DNA from: Limnobacter sp. MED105
Lineage (GTDB): Bacteria; Pseudomonadota; Gammaproteobacteria; Burkholderiales; Burkholderiaceae_B
Length of the DNA stretch: 64,000 nt
Assembly (NCBI RefSeq): GCF_000170915.1
Contig: NZ_ABCT01000001.1
Location: 248,001-312,000 of the forward strand
Reading direction: 5' to 3'
Shown here: positions 7,857-15,164 of the stretch, one piece after another
How the letters are laid out: the number at the start of each line of letters is the position of its first letter
How positions within the stretch are numbered: the stretch's first letter is position 1
Position numbers and translations under genes: made by a program
The notes under the pieces: model-generated
What the model saw: the letters and a program-made list of their open reading frames with translations, nothing else
What the model was told of the DNA's origin: nothing
Database searches by the model: none

Positions 7857-8440
7857 TTATCCGCATATCGCAACAGATTTCTTTAACTTTACTATTTCAG
7901 ATACTTACAAAGCATCGCATGAACAGGATGAAAAATAAACCTTGGTTATTCGCCACTAGATAGTCAGCCTGAAACTTAGTTCCGAAGGTCAACGCCATCA
8001 TCTACTACCACCGAAGTTTCGAAGTCTGCTTTCGCCAATAACTCAGACATGTCGGCTAACAGTCCTGATGTACGCGCCGGCCTATAAGCAGCCTTACCAG
8101 CGGGGCGACAGGTCACAATAATTCATTTGAATACGACTGAATCCGGGTCTCAGAAGCCCAACCGGCGCGGCAAAAACCCTGCTCAAAGTTGCGGTCACTT
8201 ATCCAGAAGCGCTGCGAGAAATCGGCACCCGATTGACTCTGCTCATGTTAAAGAAAACGCTTTTTTTTAACATGACAGGAATCTCATGTTAACAAAGTTG
8301 ATTTATTTCAATCTGAACAATAGTTTTTTGTCGGCTCGGCCAATCCAGCAACCCTTTCGGGTGACCCGAAACGGCGGTGTTTTTGAAGCCATAAATTACC
8401 CTGCTACTGTGTTGCCTTTCCCCTTGAAGGCAACTCACTC
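7857..8440. other. 584-base gene-free stretch right of the cassettes
   Basis: I find no convincing gene here. A core-like GTTAAAG on the minus strand at 7886-7880 deviates from the attC consensus in its last base and has no partner. Near 8243-8293 the octamer CATGTTAA occurs twice directly and once inverted, forming a hairpin around GAAAACGCT. This region is where an attI site or lost integrase would be expected, but I see neither. Confidence 0.45.
8243..8293. promoter_or_regulatory. CATGTTAA inverted and direct repeats
   Basis: CATGTTAAA pairs with TTTAACATG across nine bases, and a third copy, CATGTTAAC, follows about ten bases later. It lies about 150 bases before the secreted protein gene at 8441. 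It may be an operator or a weak hairpin terminator for something lost; nothing else supports a choice. Confidence 0.3.
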
Positions 8441-8953
8441 ATGCGCTTTCGTAACCTCGCGCTTCTAGCTCTTGCCTGTACCCCCTTCTTATTTTTGATT
8501 CCCCAAGGAGCCCACGCTGTGCGGCAAGACAACCTCATTCTGTCCTCCGCAGTTGAGGGGCAAATACTCGACCACGGCAAACCCGTTGCTGGGCTGAAAG
8601 TGCAGCGAATTATTAACTGGAATATGGAGGCGGAACCACGTACTGAAATTACGTCGACAGACAAGGAAGGCCAGTTTCAATTCCCGGAAGTACGCGGTGC
8701 TGCTGAGTTCGGATTCCTCGCCAAGTTGTTTCATGTGCCCACAATCCTGCTTGACGTGAATCTCGTTGAGGGGGCGCTTTCAACTTCGCTGTTCTCTGTG
8801 GTGAGAAGCTCCTATGGGCCCGCTGTTGAAACTGGTTATGAGGTGATTCAACTTACCTGCGATACAAAGGACAAGCAGATGTTTCGGGGGCGAGTGCCAA
8901 TTATTGATTGCAAAGTCAAATTAACGCCTGAGTTGGAGAAGGGTTTTGAGTAA
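8441..8953 (+). CDS. Secreted carboxypeptidase-regulatory-like (DUF6795-like) protein
   Basis: This exported protein has 170 residues. A signal peptide ends at AHA (about residue 26). The mature part opens with a beta-sandwich of the carboxypeptidase-regulatory type: VEGQILDHGKPVAGLKV, then TDKEGQFQFPEV. Two cysteines near the C-terminus (LTCDTK and IIDCKV) could form a disulfide. I recall a similar layout in the DUF6795 family, but this is from memory. The downstream lipase gene overlaps its end, so the two are translationally coupled. A periplasmic protein coupled to a lipase suggests an immunity or accessory partner; this is inference. Confidence 0.7.
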   Translation: MRFRNLALLALACTPFLFLIPQGAHAVRQDNLILSSAVEGQILDHGKPVAGLKVQRIINWNMEAEPRTEITSTDKEGQFQFPEVRGAAEFGFLAKLFHVPTILLDVNLVEGALSTSLFSVVRSSYGPAVETGYEVIQLTCDTKDKQMFRGRVPIIDCKVKLTPELEKGFE

Positions 8954-10175
8954 TCTTTTGATGGAACCAAAGCATGTTCATTTTCTGTCCGATGTTGCAT
9001 ATGCCACTGACGTAGCATTTAGAGGCCATAAGACAGCAAATCCAAAACAGTCTGTTGCAGAGGTAGCAGTTGCGGCGGCAGACGATATCGCTAAAAGATT
9101 ACGACTCCGAAAAGGTAGTGCCGACACTTCAACTGTTACCCTATTTCATGCCAAGTCCGGCCTCTTCAACATCGACCTGCTCAGTGGTTTCGGCTTCGTC
9201 GCACACGGCACCGGCAGCCGTGCCAACGAGCTGGTTCTTGTCACGCGCGGTACCAACTTTCAGTACAACAAATTTGATCTCGCAACCAATGCAAACATAG
9301 GCTATGGCATAGGCCCGCGCGGCAATATGTTTCACCGTGGGTTTCTGAAAACCTTTAAAAGTTATCAAAGCCAGTTGGTGAATTTTGTATCGCAAAGTGG
9401 TGCAAAGCGGCCAAGTACTATTCACTGCATGGGCCACAGCTTGGGCGGGGCATTGGCTAATTTGAATGCGTGCATGCTGCGTGACGCTGGTTTCAATGTA
9501 TGCCTTTACACCATTGGCGCACCGCGTGTGGGTATTGTTAGTTATGCGCAAGACATGACCAAGCAACTCGCTCCCAGCCAAATTCGGCGCATCGCAAACC
9601 CCTGCGACCCCGTGCCCATGGTGCCTTTGTTTCCTTACATGCACGCCTCGCGCGGGTCTTCTGAATTATTACTACGGCATGGCGAGAAGGTGGGTATTGA
9701 TGCGCATCTGCTGCACAGTGGTTATTCCAAAATGGCCTATAGCAGCAGTTGGGGCGATTTTTCGCCCATGCCGCATGGCTTGTCGCAGTACGCCGACTTG
9801 TCGCGGGAGTTTGCAAAACTGGGTGGCGGTGGCATGTTCAATGCCAAGCTGCTCGATCTGGTGGGCAAGCTGACAGAGCAGGTGTTGCGCTCCATGGGAT
9901 ATGCCTACCTGGTCACAGTGCAGGGTGGATTAAGCCTTGCCGTTACAGCGGCTGATCTGCTTTCAGAAGTGCTGGTGAAAGCTGCAAACGCCAGCAAGCT
10001 ACTGGCCGACGATGTGTTCACCATTGTGAATTCCATGCTTGATTTTCTGGGGCGTGCACCGATCAGCGGCACAGCGCTCACCATTCAAACCCTGCACTGG
10101 ATTCTTGACCAGTTCAGCACGGAAATGGCTGGGCGGGCCCAACAGGCCATGTTGAAAGTGCAGAGGCCCAGTTGA
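8946..10175 (+). CDS. Class 3 lipase family protein
   Basis: This alpha/beta hydrolase has about 409 residues and the nucleophile elbow GHSLGGALANL typical of fungal-type class 3 lipases. An oxyanion-side VTRGTNF motif precedes it and NPCDPVP may hold the catalytic Asp. No signal peptide is seen. The last 100 residues are hydrophobic and helical, as in membrane-active lipases. The TTG at 8946 is chosen because GGAGAAGG precedes it; ATG at 8961 has no ribosome site. A signal-less lipase paired with an exported partner in a genome with a T6SS recalls Tle effector/immunity pairs. The T6SS genes are 25 kb away, so this is a hypothesis. Confidence 0.8.
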   Translation: MSNLLMEPKHVHFLSDVAYATDVAFRGHKTANPKQSVAEVAVAAADDIAKRLRLRKGSADTSTVTLFHAKSGLFNIDLLSGFGFVAHGTGSRANELVLVTRGTNFQYNKFDLATNANIGYGIGPRGNMFHRGFLKTFKSYQSQLVNFVSQSGAKRPSTIHCMGHSLGGALANLNACMLRDAGFNVCLYTIGAPRVGIVSYAQDMTKQLAPSQIRRIANPCDPVPMVPLFPYMHASRGSSELLLRHGEKVGIDAHLLHSGYSKMAYSSSWGDFSPMPHGLSQYADLSREFAKLGGGGMFNAKLLDLVGKLTEQVLRSMGYAYLVTVQGGLSLAVTAADLLSEVLVKAANASKLLADDVFTIVNSMLDFLGRAPISGTALTIQTLHWILDQFSTEMAGRAQQAMLKVQRPS

Positions 10176-10193
10176 GGTTAATTGGACCAATGA

Positions 10194-10221
10194 TTGAGAA
10201 CATTCACCCGATATTTATATT
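10194..10221 (+). promoter_or_regulatory. Predicted promoter of the toxin-antitoxin pair
   Basis: A TTGAGA -35 (10194-10199) and a TATATT -10 (10216-10221) are separated by 16 bases, close to the sigma-70 optimum. It lies 34 bases before the toxin ATG. The -10 overlaps the left arm of a palindrome at 10217-10236, as expected for an autorepressed operon. Confidence 0.6.
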
Positions 10222-10236
10222 GCAATCGTGCAATAT
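10217..10236. promoter_or_regulatory. Palindromic operator candidate of the TA operon
   Basis: ATATTGCA-ATCG-TGCAATAT is a perfect inverted repeat with 8-base arms overlapping the predicted -10. A related half-site (ACAATATA) follows next to the toxin start. Antitoxins of such modules usually bind palindromes in their own promoter, so the HTH protein at 10539 is the natural candidate ligand. Confidence 0.6.
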
Positions 10237-10254
10237 ATTGCTAAAATACAATAT

Positions 10255-10542
10255 ATGAAGGCCATTCAGGTAATTAAGGCCAAAGAAATACGTGAAGACA
10301 ACACAATTGTTGAGGTGGTTGTCTGGAGATTACCGGCGAGTCTTGAACCGTGCACTCACAAGTACAAATACCGGTTGTTTTATGGCCTACCGGGTGCGTG
10401 TCGCGTTAGGTACGATAATGAATTGGGCAAAGGCGACCATCGTCACATCAATGACGAAGAGTGGCCCTATGTCTTCAGTAATTTGGAAACCCTGATGCAA
10501 GATTTTCAGCGTGATGTCGAGTTTTGGAGGCCGATCAGATGA
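10255..10542 (+). CDS. TumE/DUF6516-like toxin of a toxin-antitoxin pair
   Basis: This small protein of 95 residues has the pattern I associate with the TumE (DUF6516) family. It opens with a strand ending in VEVVVWRLP, then HKYKYRLFYG, then a conserved RVRYDNELGKGDHRH block and a C-terminal helix. The charged DNE-GKGDHRH segment is the likely functional core. The ATG at 10255 is preferred; the upstream GTG at 10228 lies inside the operator. Its stop overlaps the antitoxin start by 4 bases (ATGA), a toxin-first order. The family name is from memory and should be confirmed by a profile search. Confidence 0.78.
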   Translation: MKAIQVIKAKEIREDNTIVEVVVWRLPASLEPCTHKYKYRLFYGLPGACRVRYDNELGKGDHRHINDEEWPYVFSNLETLMQDFQRDVEFWRPIR

Positions 10543-10904
10543 GAGCAATTATTGAAGTAGCGGCGAAGGGAGAAATCTTCAATAATTTATTGAAAGCCGC
10601 TCGCAAGGTGGATGCTGGGCAAACCAGATCGTCTGACTATTTTCTTACTTTTGAATCATCAAAACTTCTTTTATCTGAATTAACAGCCTCCAGGATCGGC
10701 CTTCTAGAAGAGCTTCGAGCCTCTGGGCCCATGTCGATTTACGGTTTGGCAAAGCGTGTTGGACGCAATTATTCGAATGTCCACAGTGATATTACAAGAC
10801 TGATTGAGCATGGTTTGGTTGAAAAGTTTGCAGAAACCAAGAAAGTCCATGTGCCTTTCGACTCGGTGGAAATTCGGTTCACTTTAAACGCAGCTAATCA
10901 CTGA
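10539..10904 (+). CDS. Winged-HTH antitoxin / transcriptional regulator
   Basis: This 121-residue DNA-binding protein has a winged helix-turn-helix in its C-terminal half (GPMSIYGLAKRVGRNYSNVHSDITRLIEHGLVEK, residues about 67-101), like MarR/ArsR-type antitoxins. GGAGG lies eight bases before the ATG. The N-terminal half is a helical region that may neutralise the toxin. Overlap with the toxin gene and the palindrome in front of the operon indicate an autoregulated module. It lies at the edge of the accessory region and ends before a minus-strand acyltransferase. Confidence 0.82.
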   Translation: MRAIIEVAAKGEIFNNLLKAARKVDAGQTRSSDYFLTFESSKLLLSELTASRIGLLEELRASGPMSIYGLAKRVGRNYSNVHSDITRLIEHGLVEKFAETKKVHVPFDSVEIRFTLNAANH

Positions 10905-10928
10905 GATGACATTTGTTTTCTGATTCAA

Positions 10929-11948
10929 TCACCCTCTCTCAACCCCCCAATACAACACCCACCCGGCAGCAACACTGACCACCCAAGTCAGCAAAAACGC
11001 TAGCAGCATCGCGCCAAAAGTCTCCAGTCCCAACGCAATCACCACTGAACTTGCAAACATGGCAATGCCGTAGTGGATCAGAAAAACCGAATACGAAATG
11101 TCGCCCAGCCAGCGAATGGGGCCTTGAGTAATCACACTGACCAAGCTTTCAATACGTGCACTGTTCATCAACAACAGGGCTGTTACGCCTGTTAGCAGCA
11201 AACGTTCGCGCCATTCAATCCACAGTGCAATGCCCAGCAAGCCCACAATCAGAAAGCTGACCCAAACCACTTTGCCTTCACGCTGTGCCCAATGGGCCGC
11301 AACACCCAAGCCGTAGGCGCCAAAAAAGTACCAGGCCCATTCGTCGTGCTCTGCATTTCTGTTCCACACCAGCAGTGACGCAACACTCATGGCAACTGCC
11401 AGCAGCAACAATCCCTGCTGGGGTTCAAGCAATTTCAAGCCACCCGTTCTCTGACTGGTCCACGCCATCAACACCAACACCGCATACAGTTGAAGGTCAA
11501 TCGCCACATACCAAACCCCAGCCGACAAAGCCTCTACTTCAACAATGTCGTGCAGCAAAAACACATGGGCCAGCAGTTGGGTAAAACCGGGTAAATCGGA
11601 CACCTCGCTGTGCATGGCAATTTTGCCGCCCAACCAGCCCAACATCACGGCCACGGCAATGGCCACCCAAAATGGTTTGGCCAAGCGTAAAAAGCGTTTT
11701 TTGAACAGCGCCCAAACCGCTACTTCGCGTGCCTTGTCCAACAAACCTAACAGCGATTGCGCTGCCAAAAACCCAGCAATGACCAGAAAAATTTGCACCA
11801 CGTAGCGGCCTTCATCGGCGATAAAACCCAGCAAGCCGGGCCACTTGGCTTGTAAGGCTGGCGACATGGGCGTGTACAACAGCAAGTGGTGGACCACAAT
11901 AATTTGTGATGCCAAGGCTTTCAGCAGATCAATGGTGGAGTTGCGCAC
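10929..11948 (-). CDS. Acyltransferase 3 family membrane protein
   Basis: This integral inner-membrane O-acyltransferase has 339 residues and about ten hydrophobic segments, of the Acyltransferase 3 (OafA/NodX/YiaH) family. The early IDLLKALASQIIVVHHLLLY segment holds the conserved His of TM1. GRYVVQIFLVIAGFL corresponds to the family's VxxFFxISGFL block. ISYSVFLIHYGIA near the C-terminus is also typical. Members acylate cell-surface sugars. The start is a GTG followed by RNSTIDLLKA. There are no glycan genes next to it, so the acceptor is unknown. It stands alone, convergent with the antitoxin gene and divergent from the HPP gene. Confidence 0.88.
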   Translation of the reverse strand: MRNSTIDLLKALASQIIVVHHLLLYTPMSPALQAKWPGLLGFIADEGRYVVQIFLVIAGFLAAQSLLGLLDKAREVAVWALFKKRFLRLAKPFWVAIAVAVMLGWLGGKIAMHSEVSDLPGFTQLLAHVFLLHDIVEVEALSAGVWYVAIDLQLYAVLVLMAWTSQRTGGLKLLEPQQGLLLLAVAMSVASLLVWNRNAEHDEWAWYFFGAYGLGVAAHWAQREGKVVWVSFLIVGLLGIALWIEWRERLLLTGVTALLLMNSARIESLVSVITQGPIRWLGDISYSVFLIHYGIAMFASSVVIALGLETFGAMLLAFLLTWVVSVAAGWVLYWGVERG

Positions 11949-12060
11949 AGGCTAAGCGGCAAAGATGAGGAAGTGCGAAGTATATCGGCTGCGGACTAAA
12001 AAAGGATCATCCGGAATTGCACCAACTTGGTGCCACCTCAGGGCTTACAGGCGTATCATC

Positions 12061-13080
12061 ATGGGCTTGTTTCACACAAAGCCATTGATTCCAGACATGA
12101 AACTCTCCATCCGGGCCCTGCGTGCCCTGTCGGTGTCGAGGTCTATTCTTGGCTTCGAGTCCAATTCCACCAGCCCCCGCGAGAAAGCAATTTCGGGCCT
12201 GGGTGCTTTCTTGGGCATTTTGATGGTGTGTTGGGTTTCCAGTTTTGTGGTGCAGGGCACCGACACAATTTTGGTGGTGGCGTCCATGGGTGCTACTGCG
12301 GTGTTGCTGTTCGCCGTGCCGCACGGCACCTTGTCACAGCCTTGGGCATTGATGGGCGGGCATTTTGTATCGGCACTCATCGGCGTGACGTGTGCGCGTT
12401 ACATTCCGCACACCTATCTGGCTGCGGGTTTGGCGGTGGGTTTGGCGGTCGGCGTGATGTACTGGGCCAATTGCATTCATCCGCCGGGCGGTGCCACCGC
12501 GCTTACGGCAGTGCTGGGTGGTGAATCAATATCCAACCTGGGTTACTGGTACATGATCAACCCGGTGTTGCTGAACACATTGGCGATTTTGTTGGTGGCT
12601 GTCAGTTTCAATGCGCTGTTTTCCTGGCGGCGTTACCCCAATCATTTTGCGCGCAAGCAGAAAAAACCGGTCGAGTCTTTGTCCGAAACAGGGGCCAGCC
12701 TCACCCACGAGGATTTTGCAGCCGCCATTGCCCGCATGGATTCGTACGTGGATGTGAGTGCAGACGTGCTGGCGGAACTATTCGAGTACGCCACCAAGCA
12801 TGCCGATGAACAAAGCACGCATCCCCAAACCCTGACTGTGGGTGCGTTTTACAGCAACGGGCAAGTGGGGTACCGCTGGTGCGTACGCGAGTTGCTGGAC
12901 ATGTCATTGACTACCCCTTACAAAGGCGAGGCCGGGCAGCAAGTGATTTTCAAGAATGTGGCTGGTGCTGATTTGTATGAAACAGGCTTAAGCAACGTGG
13001 AGGCCTTTAAGCGGTGGGCCCGTTATGAGGTGGTGCTGCAAGATGGTCGCTGGTTGCCGGTGAAAGCGGCAACGCATTGA
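12061..13080 (+). CDS. HPP family membrane protein
   Basis: This membrane protein of about 339 residues has the family signature CIHPPGGATALTAVLGG near residue 140. Four to five hydrophobic segments lie in the N-terminal 190 residues. The C-terminal 150 residues are soluble and may be a cytoplasmic regulatory domain. HPP proteins include the chloroplast and cyanobacterial nitrite transporters, but most bacterial members are uncharacterised. The ATG at 12061 gives a compact start; an in-frame ATG at 11965 would add a basic stretch that does not look like a signal. Weak ribosome sites leave the start open. Confidence 0.85.
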   Translation: MGLFHTKPLIPDMKLSIRALRALSVSRSILGFESNSTSPREKAISGLGAFLGILMVCWVSSFVVQGTDTILVVASMGATAVLLFAVPHGTLSQPWALMGGHFVSALIGVTCARYIPHTYLAAGLAVGLAVGVMYWANCIHPPGGATALTAVLGGESISNLGYWYMINPVLLNTLAILLVAVSFNALFSWRRYPNHFARKQKKPVESLSETGASLTHEDFAAAIARMDSYVDVSADVLAELFEYATKHADEQSTHPQTLTVGAFYSNGQVGYRWCVRELLDMSLTTPYKGEAGQQVIFKNVAGADLYETGLSNVEAFKRWARYEVVLQDGRWLPVKAATH

Positions 13081-13088
13081 AGTAAGGC

Positions 13089-15020
13089 TTACTGCTGCGA
13101 ACCTTGCTGTAGCGAGTTCAGGTGCTCATGCAAAATACGGCGAATTTCTACAATGGCCTCGGGTTTTTCCTGCACGCTGTGCCACGAGTTAACCACGAGT
13201 TCGGAGGCCGCACCCTCCAGTTTTGCGCTGGCATAGGGCACCACGCCATCGCTGCTGGCTTCCAGTATCACGCCCGGTGTGTCGTTGCCCATAATCGAGT
13301 GGTAGCTTACCTTGTCTGAAATTGGCAGCTTTGATGATTCCCGAACAAAGGGGTCTTGATCGCTGAGGTTTTTAATGCTGTTGATCGATCCAACCAAAGG
13401 CTCGTCAGACGCCTCATCCGGGTTCACCAACAGCTGACCAATTTCAGTGACTCGGCTTAGTACGGTGGCAGGCAAGCGAATAAGCCCTGATACAAAGCGT
13501 GCAAAACGATTTTCTGCGTAAGGTGTTCCGCGATGGGGTGCTGCAATGAATATGGCGCGTGTGGGTTGCGGCATTGCCTTGAAAATCACGTAAGGCTCAA
13601 TTTTCTGGCGCAGCTTTTTTTCGCGTTGCGCTGAAATGTTGTAGCGGTCCAGCACAGATTCCCACAACTGATCACCCGAGTTCGACACCATCAGCCGCGC
13701 CAACACGCCACCCATGCTGTGACCAATCAGGACCATGTCTTTAGAGGCCCTGCGGTTACCCTGAGGGTCAAAGTTTCTCAGTGTTGCATTCACTGCTTCG
13801 CGAATTTCGCGGTTGTTGAAAGGTAGTGGCAAATTGGTGGGGTAATACACTTGCCAAATTTGATAATTCTGGCGAAGTTGCTCATCACCCAATACTTCGT
13901 TGGCCACATTCACCCAAGCTTCCGGGCTGCTGGCCAGGCCGTGCAGCATCAGAATCACGCGCCGATTTGGGTCGAAAGGCTGCATCAAGTAAATGCGGGG
14001 TTTGTCCAGCGTTTCGCTGCGGCCAATCAATGACAACAAACTTTCTTGCGCAAAACCCGAGCGTGCAAGCCACAGCCCGTAGCCAGACGTGAAATTTGCA
14101 GCCAAGGGCACGCGTATGCCGCGAACATCCACACTTGAATTCCGGTGAGGGTCAAAGCCTTGCAGCTCCACGCGCCGACCTTCCAAAACCGACTCAATGC
14201 TGTTGCCGGGAAAGCGCAGCATCACGGTAATGGATGGGAACGGTGTTTCGCTCCAGGGTTTGTTTTCATCTTCCTGCTTTACCACGCTGTCGGCAAACAC
14301 GGCCACCAGCTCTGCGCCCAAACCATCACGGCGATACTGGTTACGCAAACCCTTGAAGGTGAGCGATGATGCAGCAACCAGCTCATTGGGCAATTGGCCT
14401 TTGTGGCTCAGGCTGATGCCAGCTGTGCTGCCACTGACCTGCCATGGGTCGAACTGAAGCAGATAGGTTTTATCTTCTGAAACTGATTTTTCAAGTTGGT
14501 CGCGGTAGCGATTGAACAAACCCACCACGGCCTGTTGAGTTGAAAAATTGTAGTAGTCACGAACCTGTGCTTGCCGGTCTTCCAATGCACGCAGATCAGG
14601 GGTGCGGCTGGTGAAAAACAAATAGGCATAAGCATGCTTGGCGCTTTCAAGGTAAGCCGACAGCGTGGCGGCTTTCAGTGCGTCGTTGGCGGGCTCCAGT
14701 TTCTGGGCTTCTTCATTTTGCAGGGCCTCCTGCAGCCAGAGTTCGGAAATGGTGGACAGGCGTTGTTCATCGCTTAAGCCAATGGAGGCAATCAGCACTT
14801 TTCTGCATTCGGAAATATTGGTGTTGCAGCGCGCCTCATCGGTACCCACCACTTGCAAGGCAGTTCGCGCCGATGCGCTGAGCTTGCCGGTAGTGAGTAC
14901 ATCGCCCCTGCGGGCTGACAGATAATCTTCCGAGCTGACCGAGCCCACGCTGACCATGGCGCAGCCCGACACCGACAGTGCGAGCAGAGTGGCAATGGCC
15001 AGGCGAGGGAAGTTGAACAT
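13089..15020 (-). CDS. Lipoprotein alpha/beta hydrolase (esterase/lipase)
   Basis: This predicted lipoprotein has 643 residues. The lipobox LSVSGC puts Cys at about residue 19, and the next residues (AM) do not carry the Asp+2 inner-membrane signal. The N-terminal 330 residues are a helical region unknown to me. From about residue 350 an alpha/beta hydrolase domain follows: LMLHGLASSPEAW holds the oxyanion loop and IGHSMGGVLARL the nucleophile Ser. A late SDGVVPYASA-type segment and the WHSVQ histidine complete a triad. The domain resembles PGAP1-like/DUF676 lipases. ATG at 15020 is taken over TTG at 15029. It is divergent from the PepSY gene. Confidence 0.87.
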   Translation of the reverse strand: MFNFPRLAIATLLALSVSGCAMVSVGSVSSEDYLSARRGDVLTTGKLSASARTALQVVGTDEARCNTNISECRKVLIASIGLSDEQRLSTISELWLQEALQNEEAQKLEPANDALKAATLSAYLESAKHAYAYLFFTSRTPDLRALEDRQAQVRDYYNFSTQQAVVGLFNRYRDQLEKSVSEDKTYLLQFDPWQVSGSTAGISLSHKGQLPNELVAASSLTFKGLRNQYRRDGLGAELVAVFADSVVKQEDENKPWSETPFPSITVMLRFPGNSIESVLEGRRVELQGFDPHRNSSVDVRGIRVPLAANFTSGYGLWLARSGFAQESLLSLIGRSETLDKPRIYLMQPFDPNRRVILMLHGLASSPEAWVNVANEVLGDEQLRQNYQIWQVYYPTNLPLPFNNREIREAVNATLRNFDPQGNRRASKDMVLIGHSMGGVLARLMVSNSGDQLWESVLDRYNISAQREKKLRQKIEPYVIFKAMPQPTRAIFIAAPHRGTPYAENRFARFVSGLIRLPATVLSRVTEIGQLLVNPDEASDEPLVGSINSIKNLSDQDPFVRESSKLPISDKVSYHSIMGNDTPGVILEASSDGVVPYASAKLEGAASELVVNSWHSVQEKPEAIVEIRRILHEHLNSLQQGSQQ

Positions 15021-15164
15021 GTGCTGCAATGGGTTTGGTTGAAGACCTTGATTCTACGCGTGGTTTGGTAAAGTTTGGTCGCGCCCCTGCGACGATATGT
15101 CGCAGCCTGTTTGGCCAGCGCTGCCGGATAATTCGTGCTTGTTTGGGCCAGCGTGAATTCCACC

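Larger units (their letters stand above)
5390..7860 (-). mobile_element. Integron cassette cluster without integrase (CALIN-like)
   Basis: Three minus-strand genes each end directly at an integron-type core site, and two complete attC-like sites separate them. The order in the sense of transcription is MltR-like gene, attC (7306-7235), 360-residue unknown gene, attC (6161-6081), DsbA-like gene, half core site (5427-5421). Compared with their neighbours the genes look AT-rich, run opposite to the upstream operon and have unrelated functions. No intI gene or convincing attI is in the window. By definition this resembles a cluster of attC sites lacking integrase. The right boundary past 7860 is uncertain. 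Confidence 0.7.

Noticed and set aside
7880-7886. Third attC core (GTTAAAG on the minus strand) at the right end of the cassettes
   Set aside because: The last base departs from the GTTRRRY consensus and no partner core or paired arms were found within 150 bases.
8140-8290. Possible gene remnant (KVAVTYPEALREIGTRL) left of the secreted protein gene
   Set aside because: The phrase looks protein-like but the frame is short, has no start and I could not link it to any family.
8286-8468. 60-residue open frame before the secreted protein gene
   Set aside because: Overlaps the better supported start at 8441 and has no recognisable feature.
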